Assembly: GCF_031954525.1 (NCBI RefSeq)
Contig: NZ_CP134867.1
Coordinates: 3,286,001-3,350,000, forward strand
Reading direction: 5' to 3'
DNA: 64,000 bases
Source: Dyella sp. BiH032
GTDB taxonomy: Bacteria > Pseudomonadota > Gammaproteobacteria > Xanthomonadales > Rhodanobacteraceae
Shown here: one piece after another, positions 60,862-64,000 of the stretch
Layout of the letters: every line of letters starts with the position of its first letter
How positions within the stretch are numbered: position 1 is the first letter of the stretch
Notes under the pieces: model-generated
Databases searched by the model: none
Told to the model about the DNA's origin: nothing
Seen by the model: the letters and a program-made list of their open reading frames with translations, nothing else
Translations under genes and position numbers: made by a program

Positions 60862-61013
60862 GAAAGGTTCCGATGTAATCGTCAATTTCCAGTGGGGATC
60901 CTTCTCCCTGGGGAAGAAGGCGGCGGCAGCCGGATGAGGAACCGGGCGACGCGGCCATCACGCCGCCCGTGCCTTCACCCCGCCCCTCTCCCGGCGGGAG
61001 GGGGATCCTGGCG

Positions 61014-62369
61014 TCAATGCCCGCGCGCGTCGAACACCTGGAATTCGCGGATACGCGCGACTCCGGCGCTGGACAGGATATGCAACCGTACCTTCTGTGC
61101 CGTGACGGGTGCAAAGGTATCGATCTTCTTGTGGCCGATCGCCTCGGCCTGGGCCACGGCCTTCCAGGCGTGGCCGTCCCAGATCTCCACCGCGTAGCGG
61201 CGCACGGCCTGGCCTTCGTCCAGCCATTCCATCGCCAGCGTGCGGTCGAAGGTGACCGGCTTGCCGAAATCCACTTCCAGGGTGGCGCTGCGCGCATCCG
61301 CCGGCGCGGACCAGAAGGTGTCGCGGTTGCCGTCGAGCGCGCGCTCGGCGTTCTCGTCCGTCTTCGCGTGCTTGCGCGCGAGATTGGCGGCGTCGCCGTA
61401 GCGCGCCTCCACGGCCTTGCCGAACTCTTCCAGCCGCTTCACGTCGGCCTCGGGCAGCAGGCCGTGGTTGTCCGGTGCGATGCCCAGCATCAGCTGGCCG
61501 CCCCGCCCCACGCTGCTTTCCCAGATGTCCATCAGCTCGTCCACGCTCTTGAGCGTGGCCTCGTCGTTCGGGTGCCAGAACCAGTGCAGCTTGTGCAGAG
61601 GAGTGTCCACCTCCACCGGGCGCCAGCGCTGGTAGCCGTGGCGGTCGATCACGTTCCAGTTCTCGTAGCGGATGTGCCCGTCTTCCTGGCCGACCCAGCG
61701 GGCATCGCCGTACTCGAACAGCGCCATGTCGGCGAACACCATCGCGTTGGGCTGGTAGGTGCGCAGTTCCTCGATGTAGCGCTTGAAGTCGTAGACGTGT
61801 CCGGCGCTGCCGGCGCCGTCCAGCCACCATTCGACCAGCATGCCGTAGTGCTGCACCAGCTCGCCCAGCTGGGCCACGTAATAGTTGTCGTAGGCCTTGG
61901 AGTCGGCATAGCGGGGCTCGTGGCGGTCCCACGGCGACAGATAGATGCCGAACTCCAGTCCTTCCTTGGCCGCGGCATCGGAAGCCAGGCGCACCAGGTC
62001 GCCCTTGCCGCCCATCCACGGACTGCTCTTCACCGAATAGTTGCTCTGCTCGGTGGGCCACAGGGCAAAGCCGTCGTGGTGCTTGGCGACCATCACCATG
62101 TACTTCGCGCCAGCCGCGCGGCTGGCGCGCGCCCATTGCACGGGGTCGACCTTGTCCGGATTGAACACCTTGGGGTCGGCCTTGCCGTCGCCCCACTCGC
62201 GATCGAGGAAGGTATTGGTGCCGAAGTGCACGATCACGCCGAACTCCAGGTCCTGCCAGTGCGACTGTTGCGGCGAAGGCACCAGCGTCGGCGCGTTCTG
62301 CGCAGCGGCGGTGAAGGCCAGGCCCGCGCCGAGCGCCAGGCAGAGGAGACGTTGCGACCACTTCGACAT
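61014..62369 (-). CDS. GH29 alpha-L-fucosidase with C-terminal F5/8-type domain
   Basis: 451 residues. The signal peptide is 'QRLLCLALGAGLAFTAAAQ'. The barrel starts with 'FGVIVHFGTNTF', 'YMVMVAKHHDGFALWPT' and 'GLEFGIYLSPWDRHEPRY'. The nucleophile Asp is in 'MLVEWWLDGAGSAG'. The last 110 residues form a discoidin (F5/8 C) sandwich ('FWSAPADARSATLEVDFGKP'). GH29 enzymes with this layout often prefer alpha-1,3/1,4-linked fucose, as on plant N-glycan cores. AGGA precedes the ATG. The gap of 152 bases to GH2 contains REP-like GC stems. Confidence 0.93.
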   Translation of the reverse strand: MSKWSQRLLCLALGAGLAFTAAAQNAPTLVPSPQQSHWQDLEFGVIVHFGTNTFLDREWGDGKADPKVFNPDKVDPVQWARASRAAGAKYMVMVAKHHDGFALWPTEQSNYSVKSSPWMGGKGDLVRLASDAAAKEGLEFGIYLSPWDRHEPRYADSKAYDNYYVAQLGELVQHYGMLVEWWLDGAGSAGHVYDFKRYIEELRTYQPNAMVFADMALFEYGDARWVGQEDGHIRYENWNVIDRHGYQRWRPVEVDTPLHKLHWFWHPNDEATLKSVDELMDIWESSVGRGGQLMLGIAPDNHGLLPEADVKRLEEFGKAVEARYGDAANLARKHAKTDENAERALDGNRDTFWSAPADARSATLEVDFGKPVTFDRTLAMEWLDEGQAVRRYAVEIWDGHAWKAVAQAEAIGHKKIDTFAPVTAQKVRLHILSSAGVARIREFQVFDARGH

Positions 62370-62422
62370 GCTGTTGTTCCTGCGTTTGTTGTCATGAACC
62401 GGCCGGGGCAGCCGGACCTGCC

Positions 62423-62450
62423 GGCGGGACGCGCCGAAGCGCGCCCCGCC
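62423..62450 (-). promoter_or_regulatory. Intercistronic UUCG-loop hairpin between receptor and fucosidase genes
   Basis: On the mRNA strand GGCGGGGCGCGC-TTCG-GCGCGTCCCGCC: twelve paired positions (one G-U) closed by a very stable UUCG tetraloop, 8 bases after the receptor stop and without a T run. Such hairpins can protect the 3' end of the upstream message, so receptor mRNA may outlast enzyme mRNA. Confidence 0.65.
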
Positions 62451-62458
62451 GCCTTGCC

Positions 62459-64000
62459 TCAATCGAGCTTGTATTCCACCTGCAGCGAGATCTCCCGGCC
62501 GTTGTAGTTGGCACCCTGCAGCGTCGGGATGAACTCGAAGCCGCCCGCGTAGTACGGGATCTGACCCACCTTGTCGAAGATGTTCGACACGGTCAGGCCC
62601 ACCCGCAGCTTCTCGTCGAAGCGGTAGCCCACGGTGCTGCTGAAGGTGACCCACGGCTTGGTGTAGTCGTGGTAGACCACGCACGCCGGATCGTCCAGCG
62701 ACGGCGTGATGCCATTGGCCAGCACCTCGCAACCGCCGTAGCGCGGCGCGCGCACGCCGCCGGCGCGATCGCCGTACAGCGTCACGTCCCACGGACCGTA
62801 CAGCCAGTTCAGCGTGGCGCGGGTACGCGTGGCCACGCGGTCGTAGCGGGTGTTGAGCAGCGGATCGCTGGCGTACTTGCGCAGCTTGTAGGAGAGGTTG
62901 TCGGTCCAGTCCAGCGCGAAGTTGAACGAACCCCAGTCGCGCGTCTTCCAGCGATAGGTGATGCTGGCGTCCACGCCACTCACGTACAGCTTGTTCTGGT
63001 TGATCGGACCGGTGTACACGGCCGTGACGTTGCCCTGCGCATCGCGAATCACGTTGGCGACGATCTGCTTGCAATACTCCGAACCCTGCGAGTGCAGCGT
63101 GTACGGCGCGCCGCCCACCTGCAGGCCCGTGCGGCAGCCGGCTTCGTCCTGCAGCACAGTGTCTTCGCTGACGTTGTCGATGGCGTTGTCCACGCCCATG
63201 TGCCAGTAGTCGGCCGAGATCGCCAGGCCCTCGACCCAGTTGACGTCCCACACGAAGCCGTAGGTCCAGGCGTGGCCCTTCTCAGGCAGAAGGTTGTGGC
63301 CGCCCGCGGCATGCAGCGTGTAGTACGTGGTGTGCTGCACGGCGGGACAGACGGAGTCCTTCGCCTGGATACACTGGTAGTAGTCCTTGTAGATGCCGAC
63401 GGTCGACAGCGAATCCTGCTTGTACAGGTACTGCATGTCCGGCGCGTGGAAGTTGGTGCCGTAGGTGCCGCGCAGCAGCAGGCCGTTCAACGGGCGCCAC
63501 TCGATCGCCGTGCCCCAGGTGCGGGCGACGTCGGCGCTGCTGGCATCGCGGTACTTGTCCAGGCGGCCGGACAGGCTCCAGGTCAGCGTGTCGGCCAGCG
63601 GCACGCGGAACTCGGTGCCCGCGGACAGGCGCGTGCGGGTGCCGCCACCGGCGTTGTAGTCCTGGAAGGGGTCGCCGAAGGTGGTGGTGTTGCCACGCGG
63701 ATCCGGCGTCAGCTTGTAGCCCTGATGGTTGGCCTCCAGCACGCCGGCGAAACCGACTGGGCCGGCCCAGGTGCTGAACAGGTCGCCGGTGAGATTGAAC
63801 GAAGCCTGGTCCATCCACGACACCGCGGTGTTCTGGCCGCTGACGCCGAAGCTGCGGTAGTCGGCGGTGGAGATCGGGTTCCAGAAACGCTGCTGGTTGA
63901 TCGTATAGACCGGGTACTCCTCGCCGCCCACCGTGGTGGTGCCCTGCTGGGGGCCGAAGAAGTAGTCGAACATGCCCTGCTCGTTCAGGCCGGTATAGCT
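62459..64000 (-). CDS. TonB-dependent outer-membrane receptor, C-terminal part
   Basis: 514 residues are visible; the gene begins beyond the window edge. The sequence is a string of barrel strands and large loops ('FSTWAGPVGFAGVLEANHQG', 'ADTLTWSLSGRLDKYRDASS', 'LRGTYGTNFHAPDMQYLY', 'VEGLAISADYWHMGVDNAID', 'FEFIPTLQGANYNGREISLQ') and ends on 'VEYKLD'. 'GTNFHAPDM' is the conserved strand motif of large carbohydrate-type receptors of xanthomonads. As first gene seen in the GH29-GH2-GH125-GH92 operon it should import the glycan fragments across the outer membrane with TonB energy. Confidence 0.93.
   Translation of the reverse strand, partial: SYTGLNEQGMFDYFFGPQQGTTTVGGEEYPVYTINQQRFWNPISTADYRSFGVSGQNTAVSWMDQASFNLTGDLFSTWAGPVGFAGVLEANHQGYKLTPDPRGNTTTFGDPFQDYNAGGGTRTRLSAGTEFRVPLADTLTWSLSGRLDKYRDASSADVARTWGTAIEWRPLNGLLLRGTYGTNFHAPDMQYLYKQDSLSTVGIYKDYYQCIQAKDSVCPAVQHTTYYTLHAAGGHNLLPEKGHAWTYGFVWDVNWVEGLAISADYWHMGVDNAIDNVSEDTVLQDEAGCRTGLQVGGAPYTLHSQGSEYCKQIVANVIRDAQGNVTAVYTGPINQNKLYVSGVDASITYRWKTRDWGSFNFALDWTDNLSYKLRKYASDPLLNTRYDRVATRTRATLNWLYGPWDVTLYGDRAGGVRAPRYGGCEVLANGITPSLDDPACVVYHDYTKPWVTFSSTVGYRFDEKLRVGLTVSNIFDKVGQIPYYAGGFEFIPTLQGANYNGREISLQVEYKLD

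Overview
The window is high-GC DNA, apart from a lower-GC patch near 29.6-30.35 kb. It most likely comes from a gammaproteobacterium of the Rhodanobacteraceae/Xanthomonadaceae group (Dyella, Luteibacter or Rhodanobacter-like). This is an inference from the GC-rich codon use, the TonB receptor plus glycoside hydrolase cluster, the RND/two-component set, the azurin and FNR-type boxes, and the dense dispersed hairpin repeats. No rRNA, tRNA, CRISPR array, intact insertion sequence or phage was found.

Layout. 0-9.9 kb: end of a GNAT acetyltransferase, a GAF-GGDEF diguanylate cyclase with an intact inhibitory site, a shortened TetR-type regulator fused translationally to tag (3-methyladenine glycosylase), a secreted TPR-like protein, a MipA/OmpV outer-membrane protein behind a 15-bp tandem repeat, an orphan [2Fe-2S] protein divergent from an OmpR/QseB-type two-component pair, a secreted protein of unknown role and a GH51 arabinofuranosidase. 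10.2-14.3 kb: a phosphoketolase-family TPP enzyme and a secreted clan-A-like glycoside hydrolase with a long leader.

15.6-27.4 kb is the most interesting part. Here wecB, an nfrB-like glycosyltransferase with MshEN (c-di-GMP-binding) repeats, an nfrA-like outer-membrane TPR/barrel protein and a ybcH-like DUF4434 protein form one operon. This matches the E. coli c-di-GMP-controlled NfrAB exopolysaccharide pathway that serves as phage N4 receptor. It is accompanied by genes absent from the E. coli operon: a divergent secreted DUF2334 deacetylase-like protein, a right-handed beta-helix protein interrupted by a one-base frameshift, and possibly the clan-A hydrolase.

25.3-31 kb is a small accessory island between two inverted copies of a multi-hairpin repeat, with small orphan genes and a remnant that looks like a toxin C-terminus followed immediately by a possible immunity gene. 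31-38.9 kb is a six-gene minus-strand operon: response regulator, sensor kinase, RND adaptor, RND pump, DUF3240 protein and outer-membrane channel. 39-46 kb holds a DUF1348 protein, an ECF sigma factor with a co-encoded membrane protein and secreted proteins, an S41-type protein and a LytS/LytTR-type pair. 46.2-49.3 kb has azurin and hemN, each behind an FNR/Anr-type box, and a PLP enzyme. 49.5-50.8 kb is an 81-bp tandem array joined to the inverted partner of the 14.4-15.5 kb composite repeat. 50.8-54.2 kb has Lrp/ald and a YXWGXW protein. 54.3-64 kb is a minus-strand glycan utilisation operon: TonB receptor (running off the window), GH29, GH2, GH125 and GH92, suited to mannose-rich or fucosylated N-glycans.

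How the genes fit together: c-di-GMP made by enzymes such as the cyclase at 0.2 kb could switch on the NfrB synthase. The dispersed repeats frame the accessory DNA and could drive inversions. The PUL and the GH51/phosphoketolase pair point to a life on plant or fungal glycans.
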